DNA from: Ferrovibrio sp965278975 | GTDB lineage: Bacteria; Pseudomonadota; Alphaproteobacteria; Ferrovibrionales; Ferrovibrionaceae | DNA: 64,000 nucleotides | Direction of reading: 5' to 3' | NCBI RefSeq assembly: GCF_965278975.1 | Contig: NZ_OZ257126.1 | Location: forward strand, 3,596,001-3,660,000 | Part shown: positions 1 to 7,394 of the stretch, one piece after another | Numbering within the stretch: the first letter of the stretch is position 1 | How the letters are laid out: every line of letters begins with the position of its first letter | Notes under the pieces: model-generated | Database searches by the model: none | The model's input: the letters and a program-made list of their open reading frames with translations, nothing else | What the model was told of the DNA's origin: nothing | Translations under genes and position numbers: made by a program

Positions 1-373
1 CCTGGGCCAGGAATTGCGGCGCATAGGCGAGCGCGATGGCGACGAAGGACTTCATGTCCGATGTGCCACGGCCCCACAGCTTGCCGTCCTTCTCGATCAG
101 CTTGAACGGATCGGTATCCCATTCCTGACCGTCGATCGGCACCACATCGGTATGGCCCGAGAGCACGATGCCGGGCACATCGGCGGGGCCGATGGTGGCG
201 AACAGGTTCGCCTTCTTGCCGCTGGCATCATGCACCAGGGTGGAGGAGACGCCGAGCGACTTGAGGTGATCGCGCACCCAGTGAATCAGGTCGAGATTGG
301 AATCCCGGCTCACGGTGGGCATTTCGATCAACTGGCGGATCATCGCCAGGGAAGCGTCGCTCGGTCGGCTCAT
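1..373 (-). CDS. argE: Acetylornithine deacetylase (ArgE), M20 metallopeptidase family, partial
   Basis: Only the first ~124 codons are inside the window; the rest runs off the left edge. The translation begins MSRPSDASLAMIRQL and carries the M20 metal-site motif SGHTDVVP (His and Asp ligands) followed by WDTDPF and GRGTSDMKSF, the spacing seen in ArgE and DapE enzymes. The VPIDGQ-W-TDPF wording is typical of the rhizobial-type ArgE that hydrolyses N-acetylornithine in arginine synthesis. It lies 31 bases downstream of the DenD-like gene on the same strand, so the two may be co-transcribed. DapE or a generic M20 amidohydrolase cannot be excluded because the C-terminal half is missing. Confidence 0.82.
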   Translation of the reverse strand, partial: MSRPSDASLAMIRQLIEMPTVSRDSNLDLIHWVRDHLKSLGVSSTLVHDASGKKANLFATIGPADVPGIVLSGHTDVVPIDGQEWDTDPFKLIEKDGKLWGRGTSDMKSFVAIALAYAPQFLAQ

Positions 374-404
374 GATGCTTTCTTGTATGTCTGGCTTGCT
401 TATC

Positions 405-1403
405 TCAGGAGGCGAGGCTCTTGATCTGGTTGTCCAGGTCGTCCTCGATGAAGAAGCGTACAATCTCGTCGATATTCTGGTCCACCGAAAAACCGAGGCT
501 GCGCGAGCGGTCGCTGCTCAGCGCGCGCGGCCAGCCATCGACGATCTTCTGGATATGCGGATCCTGCTGCCAGATGACCTTGCCGACCTTGCGGTTGCCG
601 GTGTTGCGCTCCATGGCGGCGGCGATCTCGCCGGCCGAAGCCGGGATGCCGTTCAGCAGCATGGCGCGGTCGATGCCCAGGGCGTCGCCCGGCAGTTCAT
701 GCAGGCGGATGAAGGCTTCCACGGTGCGGCGCGGCGAGAGGCAGACCATCATGCTTTCCGGCGAGACCGGGCAGACGGCATCGACGCCCGAGAGCGGCTC
801 GCGCACGATGGAGCTGGCCCAGGTGGAGGCGGCCTTATTCGGCTTGCCGGGGCGGATCATGATGGTGGGCAGGCGCACGGCGCGGCCATCGATATAGCCC
901 TTGCGGGTATAGTCGTTGACCATCAATTCGCCCATCAGCTTCTGCACGCCGTAAGAGGTCGTCGGGCGCTGCGGCGTGCTGTCGGTGACGGTGGCGGGGA
1001 GGGCGCCGCCATAGACCGCGACCGAGGAGGCGAATACCACGCGGGCGGTGCCGTCCAGGCTGCGGCAGGCTTCCAGCACGTTGCGCGTGCCGGCCAGGTT
1101 GACGCGGTAGCCGAGGTCGAAATCAGCCTCGGCGCCGGACGAGACCACGGCGGCGAGGTGGAATACCGAATGGGTGTCCTGGCCGATCAGCATCCGCACC
1201 TCGGCCTGGTCGCCGATATCGCCGACAATGGCGGTGACGCGGCTGTCGCCGAAATCGTTCGGCGCGACATTATCGAACAGGGTGATGCGGCTGATCTTCT
1301 CGGGCTTGCCGCTCGGGCCGGTAAGTTCGCCGCGCTGCAACAGCTGCTTGGTCAGGGCCTGGCCGATAAAGCCGGCGCCGCCGGTGATCACCACGTTCAA
1401 CAT
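405..1403 (-). CDS. denD: NAD-dependent epimerase/dehydratase-like SDR, probable D-erythronate dehydrogenase
   Basis: A 332-residue extended short-chain dehydrogenase. The N-terminal dinucleotide motif GGAGFIG lies at about residues 8-14, and the catalytic Tyr-Lys pair is in SYGVQK near residue 150, after an FASSVAVYG strand. The N-terminal LTKQLL...RITLFDN...VVGDIGD pattern and overall length resemble DenD, which oxidises D-erythronate in bacterial tetronate catabolism; that assignment is from remembered family resemblance and is less sure than the SDR fold. A hydroxypyruvate/2-oxo-tetronate isomerase-like gene lies 8 kb away (9338-10129), which would fit the same pathway, although no kinase or aldolase partner is seen. 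The gene immediately precedes argE. Confidence 0.8.
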   Translation of the reverse strand: MLNVVITGGAGFIGQALTKQLLQRGELTGPSGKPEKISRITLFDNVAPNDFGDSRVTAIVGDIGDQAEVRMLIGQDTHSVFHLAAVVSSGAEADFDLGYRVNLAGTRNVLEACRSLDGTARVVFASSVAVYGGALPATVTDSTPQRPTTSYGVQKLMGELMVNDYTRKGYIDGRAVRLPTIMIRPGKPNKAASTWASSIVREPLSGVDAVCPVSPESMMVCLSPRRTVEAFIRLHELPGDALGIDRAMLLNGIPASAGEIAAAMERNTGNRKVGKVIWQQDPHIQKIVDGWPRALSSDRSRSLGFSVDQNIDEIVRFFIEDDLDNQIKSLAS

Positions 1404-1501
1404 ATCCGCTCCCTTGAGGCTTTTTATTTGGAGCGGCTATCTAAGCGGATCATTGGCCTACTGACAATGTGCCGGGGGCGAAAAGAGCCACCGAACATCG
1501 T

Positions 1502-1584
1502 CATGGTACGCGAAGGCCTACCATCCACGCGTTATTTTTTGCTGGAAAGGAAAACTCGTGGATGGTCGGCCTACGCCGACCATG
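1502..1584. repeat. Large imperfect inverted repeat built of two nested palindromes
   Basis: Arms at 1502-1529 and 1557-1584 are 28 bases each and match at 24 of 28 positions when one is reverse-complemented. The right arm is itself a perfect hairpin (ATGGTCGGC, loop CTAC, GCCGACCAT at 1562-1583) and the left arm is a weaker one. It lies between the end of the metal-sensor gene and the start of the DenD-like gene, both on the minus strand. It could terminate the sigma-factor operon or be a REP/BIME-type repeat; only one copy was noticed in the window. Confidence 0.7.
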
Positions 1585-1598
1585 ACGGATCAATCTTT

Positions 1599-2078
1599 TT
1601 ACTTCTTATCTTTCTCCCAATGCTTCGGCATCTTGCCGAGCTTGTCGGCATAGCGTTTGCGTTCCTCCGGCGTCATCGCCTGGGCGGCGGCGAGCAGGGC
1701 GGCCTGCATGCCCTGGTGGAACTGCTCCATGCGCAGGCGCTGCTGTTCCATGGCGGCGTTCAGCGTCTTGGCATCGAACGGCTCGGCACCCAGGGCGGTG
1801 GCGAGGCCACGGCGCACATTGCCGAATTCCACTGGGCCGACGGCCTGGCGGGTCTTTTCCAGTTCGGCGCGGAAGGCCGCCGCCGCCGCATCGGGCAGGT
1901 GGCGGCTGAAACGCTTCTCAAGCTGCGCGAAGGGCGCACGGGCGACTTCGCGGCTCTTGTAAAAGCGGCTGGCGCCCCAGCCGATGGCAGCGAGATTGAG
2001 CGCCACCGAAACGGTCAGCGCGATGGCGAGCCATTTGTTGAAGCGCGGCTTCGGTGCAAGGGTGGTGGTATCGGCCAT
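1599..2078 (-). CDS. Periplasmic heavy-metal sensor-like membrane protein (CnrX/Metal_resist type)
   Basis: A 159-residue protein with one N-terminal transmembrane anchor (about residues 14-35, KWLAIALTVSVALNLAAIG) followed by a charged all-helical domain rich in Arg, Glu and Gln, ending EERKRYADKLGKMPKHW. This is the layout of the CpxP/CnrX-like Metal_resist family, whose periplasmic helical hairpins sense metal or envelope stress. It lies 5 bases after the putative anti-sigma gene and two genes after an ECF sigma factor, an arrangement that supports a sensing role in that sigma circuit. Few His or Cys ligands are visible, so metal binding itself is unproven. Confidence 0.7.
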   Translation of the reverse strand: MADTTTLAPKPRFNKWLAIALTVSVALNLAAIGWGASRFYKSREVARAPFAQLEKRFSRHLPDAAAAAFRAELEKTRQAVGPVEFGNVRRGLATALGAEPFDAKTLNAAMEQQRLRMEQFHQGMQAALLAAAQAMTPEERKRYADKLGKMPKHWEKDKK

Positions 2079-2083
2079 GGTGG

Positions 2084-2533
2084 TTACTCCGGGATGAAAC
2101 TGGCGTCTGCGATAACCATCTGCACGGCGTAGGGCGTCGAATCCTCCGCAAGAATTTCTTCCAGGCCACCAAGGCCCGCGCCGATGCCAAGGCTCAAGGC
2201 CAGCGCCAGCACGGCGAATTGCGGCCAGGCGGCGCGGAACGGAAACAGCGCCATGCTGAACTCGGCCCAGGCCGAAATGCGTTGGGCGGAAACGCGCCGC
2301 ACGGCTTTTTGTGCTGGCAGGCTGGCCATGATACGCGCGGCAAGGTCCGCGCCGGGCTTGGCATCACTCGCCTGGCGCAGCAGGGCATCCAGCGGCGCGG
2401 CCTGCTCCAGCAGCCGCCGCGCTTCGCTGGATGCCTGCGCCAATGCTTCGGCGGCAGGACGTTCGGCGGCAGGCCACAAGGCTGGATCGGCGCCATAGGC
2501 GGCAACGATTTCAGCGAAACGGTCGAGGTTCAT
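2084..2533 (-). CDS. Putative anti-sigma factor, single-pass membrane protein
   Basis: A 149-residue protein whose start codon overlaps the stop of the ECF sigma gene (ATGA), implying translational coupling. The N-terminal ~85 residues are predicted cytoplasmic and helical (LDRFAEIVAAYGADPALWP). One hydrophobic segment near residues 105-125 (FAVLALALSLGIGAGLGG) is followed by a short outside tail. Sequence similarity to known anti-sigma families is not obvious to me; the call comes from topology and from its place between a sigma factor and a periplasmic sensor. It could be a conserved hypothetical protein with another role in the same circuit. Confidence 0.6.
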   Translation of the reverse strand: MNLDRFAEIVAAYGADPALWPAAERPAAEALAQASSEARRLLEQAAPLDALLRQASDAKPGADLAARIMASLPAQKAVRRVSAQRISAWAEFSMALFPFRAAWPQFAVLALALSLGIGAGLGGLEEILAEDSTPYAVQMVIADASFIPE

Positions 2534-3111
2534 GGCTTATCCTCCCGGCCCAGCACGGGGCCTAATTCATCGCGTAGCGTGCGCTTGGCGCGCACCAGCA
2601 GGGATTCCAGGGCGCCGACGCTGATGCCAAGGGCGGCGGCGGCTTCGATATTGCCTTCGCCTTCCCAGAAGCAGAGCTGCAAGGCTGCGCGCTGGCGCGG
2701 CGGCAGCTTGGCTAATGCGGCGGCGATGCGCGCCTCGGTCTCGCTGGCGAGGCGATGGTCATAGGGATTGGGCGCGTCGTCTTGCGGTTCCGGCTGCTCG
2801 TCCAGTGCATCCATGCCCGGGCGGCGTTTGCGGTCGATGGAGAGATTGACCACGATGCGCAGCAGCCAGGTGCGGAAGCCGGCGGCGCCATCCACCTGCC
2901 AGCGCGGCGCATGCTGCCACACCCGCAGGAAGGCTTCCTGCGCCACTTCCTCGGCATCGGCCTGGTTCAGCAGGATACGCTGCGCCGTGGTCACCGCGCC
3001 GGTGAGGTGGCGTTGCAGCAGCAGGGCGAAGGCGGCGCGGTCCTGGCGCGCCACCCGCGCCATCAGGGCGCGGTCTTCCTCGGCCCGGCGTGCGCGTTCG
3101 TCAGCCGTCAT
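2530..3111 (-). CDS. ECF-type RNA polymerase sigma factor
   Basis: A two-domain extracytoplasmic-function sigma factor. Region 2 contains NQADAEEVAQEAFLRVW, the core-binding and -10 recognition helix. Region 4 contains LPPRQRAALQLCFWEG followed by a helix-turn-helix (AAALGISVGALESLLVRAK) for -35 recognition. I chose the ATG at 3111 (MTADERARRAEED, 193 residues) because the upstream extension to 3192 is low-complexity and unlike the family; the longer form cannot be excluded. It heads a three-gene unit with the putative anti-sigma and the metal-sensor-like gene. The target regulon cannot be read from this window. Confidence 0.9.
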   Translation of the reverse strand: MTADERARRAEEDRALMARVARQDRAAFALLLQRHLTGAVTTAQRILLNQADAEEVAQEAFLRVWQHAPRWQVDGAAGFRTWLLRIVVNLSIDRKRRPGMDALDEQPEPQDDAPNPYDHRLASETEARIAAALAKLPPRQRAALQLCFWEGEGNIEAAAALGISVGALESLLVRAKRTLRDELGPVLGREDKP

Positions 3112-3235
3112 GGGCGCTGCTGCGCGGCTGCGGCGGGCGGGGCCAGCGAGGGCTGGATAGCTGAGGGTTATGCTCTGCATGCAGGAGAACACACGGCATG
3201 GCGGCGGTTTTCCTGCGCGTTGCGGCCACCCGGGG

Positions 3236-3826
3236 TCAGGCGCCCCCGTCGATGGCCTTCAATTCGGCGTTGAGGCGGGCGATTTCCTCACCGATGGCCT
3301 TCAGTGTCTCGGGCTGGTCCCACTCACGGTACTGGCCCTGTTTATAGGCCAGCGCGTTGCGGTAGTAGAGATAGGCGTTGAGCCGGTTCCGCACATAATT
3401 GTTCTGCGTCTTGATCACCTTGCCCGGCGCGCCGACCACCACGGAATTATCCGGGATCACGGTGCCTTCCTTCAGGAAGGCGGCGCCGCCGATGATGCAG
3501 TTATTGCCGATCACGCAGCCATCCATGATGGTGGCGCCAATGCCGATCAGGCAATTGTCGCCGATGGTGCAGCCATGGATGTTGCAATGATGCGTGATCG
3601 AGCAATGGCTGCCGATATGGGTGGCGGTCTGGCCGCCGATATGGATCATCGAGAAATCCTGGATGTTGGTGTATTCACCAATCACGATCTCGAAATTCTC
3701 CGCCCGCATCGCCACGTTGACCCATACCGAGCTGCCTTTTTCCAGCCGCACCTTGCCGTAGATATGCGCGGTCTCATGGATATAGGCGGGATCGTTCAGC
3801 ACCACGTCGGGGCCGTGGATGGGCAT
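3236..3826 (-). CDS. Gamma carbonic anhydrase-like left-handed beta-helix protein
   Basis: A 196-residue hexapeptide-repeat protein. The repeats (IGSHCSI, IGDNCLIGIGATIMD, IGNNCIIGGAAFLKEG, IPDNSVVVGAPGKV) form a left-handed beta-helix. The RAENFEIVIGEYTNIQD segment and the His cluster in MIHIGG and SITHHCNIHGC are where gamma carbonic anhydrases place the catalytic Arg/Asp and the three metal-binding His. It lies 11 bases after mlaA and probably belongs to the same transcript. Members of this family also include PaaY- and YrdA-like proteins, so hydration of carbon dioxide is a family inference, not shown here. Confidence 0.85.
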   Translation of the reverse strand: MPIHGPDVVLNDPAYIHETAHIYGKVRLEKGSSVWVNVAMRAENFEIVIGEYTNIQDFSMIHIGGQTATHIGSHCSITHHCNIHGCTIGDNCLIGIGATIMDGCVIGNNCIIGGAAFLKEGTVIPDNSVVVGAPGKVIKTQNNYVRNRLNAYLYYRNALAYKQGQYREWDQPETLKAIGEEIARLNAELKAIDGGA

Positions 3827-3837
3827 GGGCTAATCCT

Positions 3838-5106
3838 TCACTTCATTTCGTTGAACAGGTCGTCATTGGCCTTGCGCTGCTCGGCCGAGGCGGGGGTGTC
3901 GCCGCGCAGGAAGCCGCGGCGCTGCTGCTGCGAGGAGGAGCGCAGGCTGGCATAGTAATCCACCGAACCGGCGCGCAGTTCATCCAGCGGCACCAGCAGT
4001 TCCTCGCGCCGCGACAGCACCTTGCCGGCAGTCAGCGCCAGATTGGCATTGTCGTTGAGGATGTAGACCAGCGGATCGGCCAGGCCATCAACCACGCCGC
4101 CCACGGCATCGCGGCTGTTCACCGGACCGAGCAGCGGCAGCATCAGGAAGGGGCCTTCGCCGACACCATAGGTGTGCAGGGTCTGGCCGAAATCGGCCGG
4201 CTTGCCCTTCCAGTCGAACAGCGCATTGGCGGCATCCCAGAAGCCGAGTACGCCGATGGTGGAATTCACCGCGAAGCGGCCCACCGTGGTGGCGGCATCG
4301 CCGAAACTGCCCTGCAGGGTATGGTTCATCAGCACGGCGGGCGATTTCAGATTGGCGAAGGCGCTGCGCACACCGCCCTTCACCACGCCGGGCGTGAAGG
4401 AATAGAGCCAGGCGATCGGCCGCAGCAGGAAGGTATCCACCACCTCGTTGAAGGCGAAGAAGGCGCGGTTCATCGGCTCCAGCGGATCCCACACATCGGG
4501 TGCGGTACTGGCCGACATGCCGGCACCCGTGGCGGCGGTGAAAAGCGGCTGCTGCTGCGGCTGCAAGGCCGCCGCCGGGGCGCCATAATTCACCGGCTCG
4601 AAGCCGTAGCGCGCCGCATAAGGATTCTCATACCACTGGCCGGGGCGCCCGGCGGCGGGACCGGCAACATAGGCGGTAGGGCGGATCTGGGGCGAGGCAT
4701 AGGCCGGGCCGCTGGCCGGTGCGTACCAGTTGCCCGGCAGGGCGGGCTGGGCGGCGGCCTGGTACTGCGCGGCGGCGGCATAGGCCGCCGGGCCGAAGCT
4801 CGGTGCCACGCCGGCAATATAAGCCGCTGCCGCCTGACCGCGGCGCTGGTCGATCACCGCTTCGCGCGCCACCACGCCGGAAAGCTCGCGGCTCATGCGG
4901 TTGCCAAGCTGGCGCTCCTTGGCCGCCAGTACTTCGCCATTGCGCAGCGTGCCATAGGCGGCGCGGTCGCGGGCCTGTTCGGCGGCACCGGCCTGCAAGA
5001 TGGCCTGGACTTCGGAGGTGACTTGCGGCGGCACCGGCTGGGCCTGGGCCATGCCGGAACCAAGTGCTGCGAGGCACAGGAGAAGGGCCGGGAGAAGATG
5101 ACGCAT
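3838..5106 (-). CDS. mlaA: MlaA/VacJ-family outer-membrane phospholipid transport protein with long N-terminal extension
   Basis: The C-terminal ~230 residues carry the MlaA signature: DVWDPLEPMNRAFFAFN, FTPGVVKGGVRSAFANL, FGQTLHTYGVGEGPFLMLPLLGP and the DPLVYI helix. MlaA removes surface-exposed phospholipid from the outer membrane and passes it to MlaC. The protein is 422 residues, well above the usual ~250, because ~190 Ala/Gln/Tyr/Pro-rich residues sit between the signal peptide and the domain. The signal peptide ends ...GMAQAQ; the only early Cys is in LLLCLAAL and lacks a convincing lipobox, so this version may not be lipidated. It is the third gene of mlaC - Sel1 protein - mlaA - gamma carbonic anhydrase. 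Confidence 0.9.
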   Translation of the reverse strand: MRHLLPALLLCLAALGSGMAQAQPVPPQVTSEVQAILQAGAAEQARDRAAYGTLRNGEVLAAKERQLGNRMSRELSGVVAREAVIDQRRGQAAAAYIAGVAPSFGPAAYAAAAQYQAAAQPALPGNWYAPASGPAYASPQIRPTAYVAGPAAGRPGQWYENPYAARYGFEPVNYGAPAAALQPQQQPLFTAATGAGMSASTAPDVWDPLEPMNRAFFAFNEVVDTFLLRPIAWLYSFTPGVVKGGVRSAFANLKSPAVLMNHTLQGSFGDAATTVGRFAVNSTIGVLGFWDAANALFDWKGKPADFGQTLHTYGVGEGPFLMLPLLGPVNSRDAVGGVVDGLADPLVYILNDNANLALTAGKVLSRREELLVPLDELRAGSVDYYASLRSSSQQQRRGFLRGDTPASAEQRKANDDLFNEMK

Positions 5107-5131
5107 CGGCTCGCGGCCTCAGGCTTAAGGG

Positions 5132-5971
5132 TTATTGTTTGACGGACTTCAGGAAAACATCGGCGCGGCTCTCGGCCTCGGCGAACAGCGCGCCATCGAG
5201 CTGTGGCCGCAGCGACTCAAGCCTTTCAGCCGCCGGGCCAAAGCCGTTGCGCGCGGCGATGGTCAGCCAGGAAAGGCCGGCGGCATCGTCCTTGGCCACG
5301 CCTTCGCCGCGCAGGTAGCGGTTGCCGATATGGTTCTGTGCGGCGGCGTAGTTCTGCTCGGCGGCGCGGCTGAACCAGGCAGCGGCGGCCACCAGGTCGC
5401 GGTGGGTGCCTTCGCCGTCGCGATACATCTTGCCGAGATTATACTGCGCCTTGTCCAGGCCCATTTCACCGGCCCGCAGCATCAGCGCGAAGCCGGCGGT
5501 CTTGTTCTCCGGCCCGCCAAGGCCGTCGAGATACATCTTCGCCAGACTGTAGACGCTGCGCACCGATCCGGCGGCCTGGGCGCGTTCGAGATATTGCCGC
5601 GCCTGCGCCATGTCCTGCGACACGCCATCGCCGGCGATATGCAGCATCGCCAAGTTATGCAGCGCCTGCGGATAATTCTGCTCCGCTGCCTTGCGCCACC
5701 ACGAGATCGCCGGGCGCAGGTCCAGCGGCACGCCAAGGCCATCCTGATACAGCGCGCCGATATTGAACTGAGCACGGGCATCGCCGGCTTCCGCCAGGGG
5801 CTGCCACAGCTTGATCGCGGCGTCGAAGTCGCTGCGGTCATAAGCGGCGAGGCCATCCTCATAGGGGCCGGCGAAGGTGGGGGCCGCGAACAGCGTCAGG
5901 CCAGCCAGGAAAGCGCCCGAGACCAGGCCCGGAATAAGGGCGGGGCGCCGTGCTGCTTTGGTTTTCGTCAT
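5132..5971 (-). CDS. Secreted Sel1-like (SLR/TPR) repeat protein
   Basis: A 279-residue protein with a signal peptide (hydrophobic stretch about residues 12-33, ending APTFAG) followed by at least five Sel1-like repeats of ~36 residues. Repeat cores include DARAQFNIGALYQDGLGVP, ALHNLAMLHIAGDGV and AQYNLGKMYRDGEGT. Such repeats form helical scaffolds for protein-protein contacts. It lies between mlaC (17 bases upstream) and mlaA (25 bases downstream) on the same strand, so a periplasmic assembly or adaptor role in lipid transport is an attractive inference. No enzymatic motif is visible. Confidence 0.85.
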   Translation of the reverse strand: MTKTKAARRPALIPGLVSGAFLAGLTLFAAPTFAGPYEDGLAAYDRSDFDAAIKLWQPLAEAGDARAQFNIGALYQDGLGVPLDLRPAISWWRKAAEQNYPQALHNLAMLHIAGDGVSQDMAQARQYLERAQAAGSVRSVYSLAKMYLDGLGGPENKTAGFALMLRAGEMGLDKAQYNLGKMYRDGEGTHRDLVAAAAWFSRAAEQNYAAAQNHIGNRYLRGEGVAKDDAAGLSWLTIAARNGFGPAAERLESLRPQLDGALFAEAESRADVFLKSVKQ

Positions 5972-5988
5972 GCTTCCCTCCCTGCGGC

Positions 5989-6687
5989 TCAGCGCGAGAC
6001 GCTTACCGTCTCGCGGTCGGTACGCGCACGCAGCGTACCGATCAGGCCATTAACCCCGCCGGTGGTGATCACCGATGCGAATTCATTGCGTTGTGTCACC
6101 GCCATGGAGACGTTTTCCACCGCCACGTCGATGATGCCGAGGCGCTGGTCGGTCTGGCGTACCCGCCAGTCGCAGCGCACCGGCTGGCCGTTTGCTGGGT
6201 CGATGCGGGTGGAAACCTCGGTATCGGTATCCCCGGCAGCGCGCGCCCCCAGGATGGCGAAGCTGCGTGCCTGGAAGCCGGACAGCCGCCTGGCATAGGT
6301 GCGCAGCACGAAATCGTTGAAGGCCTGATGGTAGTCGGCGGCCTGTTCCGGGCTCATCGAGGCATAGGGGCGCCCCAGCACGAAGCGACCGATGAAGGCG
6401 AGGTCGAAGCCCTGGCGCAGCACTTCCCGGAGTTGCGCTTCACGCTGCGCCAAAGGCTGCGGCTGGTTCAGGATGCCCAGCGTCTGCTGGCCCAGGCTGT
6501 CGATGAAGCGGATCGCGGCATTGGGATCGGCGGCGGCCTGGGCGGAACCCGCCAGGATCACGCCGCCCAGCGGCACGGCGAGACCGGCCAGCAGCAAACC
6601 CCGGCGGCTCGGGTGAGAGCGGCTGATCGGCTTGGGACGAATCCGGATACGGTCGCGCATGGCGGCAGCATACAGACCCGGCCGCAT
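5989..6687 (-). CDS. mlaC: MlaC/Ttg2D-family periplasmic phospholipid-binding protein
   Basis: A 232-residue protein with a long basic N-terminus and a Tat-like signal (SRRGLLLAGLAVPLG, cleavage after SAQA). The mature part follows the MlaC family: helices around LREVLRQGFDLAFIGRFVLGRPYASMSPEQAADYHQAF, then the FVLRTYARRLSGF strand-helix and the CDWRV / IDVAVENVSM beta strands. MlaC shuttles phospholipid between MlaA and the inner-membrane MlaFEDB complex. Start may be the ATG at 6687 or the internal one at 6660 (MRDRIRIRP). It heads the mlaC - Sel1 - mlaA - gamma carbonic anhydrase run; the ABC part of the system lies 4 kb away on the other strand. Confidence 0.88.
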   Translation of the reverse strand: MRPGLYAAAMRDRIRIRPKPISRSHPSRRGLLLAGLAVPLGGVILAGSAQAAADPNAAIRFIDSLGQQTLGILNQPQPLAQREAQLREVLRQGFDLAFIGRFVLGRPYASMSPEQAADYHQAFNDFVLRTYARRLSGFQARSFAILGARAAGDTDTEVSTRIDPANGQPVRCDWRVRQTDQRLGIIDVAVENVSMAVTQRNEFASVITTGGVNGLIGTLRARTDRETVSVSR

Positions 6688-6761
6688 CCTTGAAAGAGCA
6701 GCATCCTCGGCAGGGGCCGGGGCGGGGCTGGCCGCCGCCGGCTTGCGCGTCCTGCGGGTGG

Positions 6762-7139
6762 TTACTTCACCGTCTTGATATAGGCAATCAGATCAGCCAC
6801 TTCCGACTCTTTCTTGATGCCGGGAAAGACCATCTTGTTGCCGGGGATATAGCTCTTCGGGTCGGCCAGGTAGGCGGCGATGGAAGCGTCGTCCCAGGTC
6901 ACGCCCTTGGCCACCATGGCATCGGAATACTTGAAGCCGGCGCCGGTGCCGGACTTGCGGCCAAACACCCCCGCCAGGCTGGGGCCGACGCCGTTCTTGC
7001 CGGCTTCCACGGCGTGGCAGGTACGGCACTTGGCAAAAGCCTTCTGGCCCGCGGCGGCATCCTGTGCCTGGGCTTGGCCGCTGAAGCCCCAGGACAGGGC
7101 CAGGGCAGTGAGGGCAGTTGCGAACAGGAGACGCGTCAT
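6762..7139 (-). CDS. Periplasmic class I cytochrome c (c2/c550 type)
   Basis: A 125-residue secreted monohaem cytochrome. The signal peptide ends SGQAQA. The haem-attachment motif CRTCH is at about residues 39-43 and the distal Met ligand is in GNKMVFPGIK. The intervening GPSLAGVFGRKSG and the C-terminal helix DLIAYIKTVK are standard for the mitochondrial-type cytochrome c2 group. It probably carries electrons between a bc1 complex or dehydrogenase and a terminal oxidase. It is separated from mlaC by ~75 bases and may have its own promoter in the 255-base divergent region 7140-7394, in which I see no definite motif. Confidence 0.93.
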   Translation of the reverse strand: MTRLLFATALTALALSWGFSGQAQAQDAAAGQKAFAKCRTCHAVEAGKNGVGPSLAGVFGRKSGTGAGFKYSDAMVAKGVTWDDASIAAYLADPKSYIPGNKMVFPGIKKESEVADLIAYIKTVK

Positions 7140-7394
7140 GGAGAACTCCGGGGCAATATAGGGGCTTGGCTAATTACCAGCTAACTCGTGGTAAATGCTT
7201 GATCTTGAGATAGCACGGCATGGCCATGGCGACAAAGCGGCGCATTGCCGCATCGCCGGTTTCGTGACCGGGAACCCGTTTCGGCAGAAAAATTTTCGCC
7301 CCCACCGATTCCCTGGGCTCTGTTCCGAGTCGCATTTACCGCCGTTTAAGAACGCCGTGATTAGGTAGCGCGGTTTCATCAGGGGTAGTGGCGC

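Noticed and set aside
297..2132. Long plus-strand ORF of ~611 codons
   Set aside because: It runs antisense to the DenD-like and metal-sensor genes, has no recognisable domain and crosses the inverted repeat. It is a shadow caused by high GC.
3112..3192. N-terminal extension of the ECF sigma factor
   Set aside because: Low-complexity and not part of the family; the internal ATG at 3111 gives the normal start, though the longer form is not excluded.
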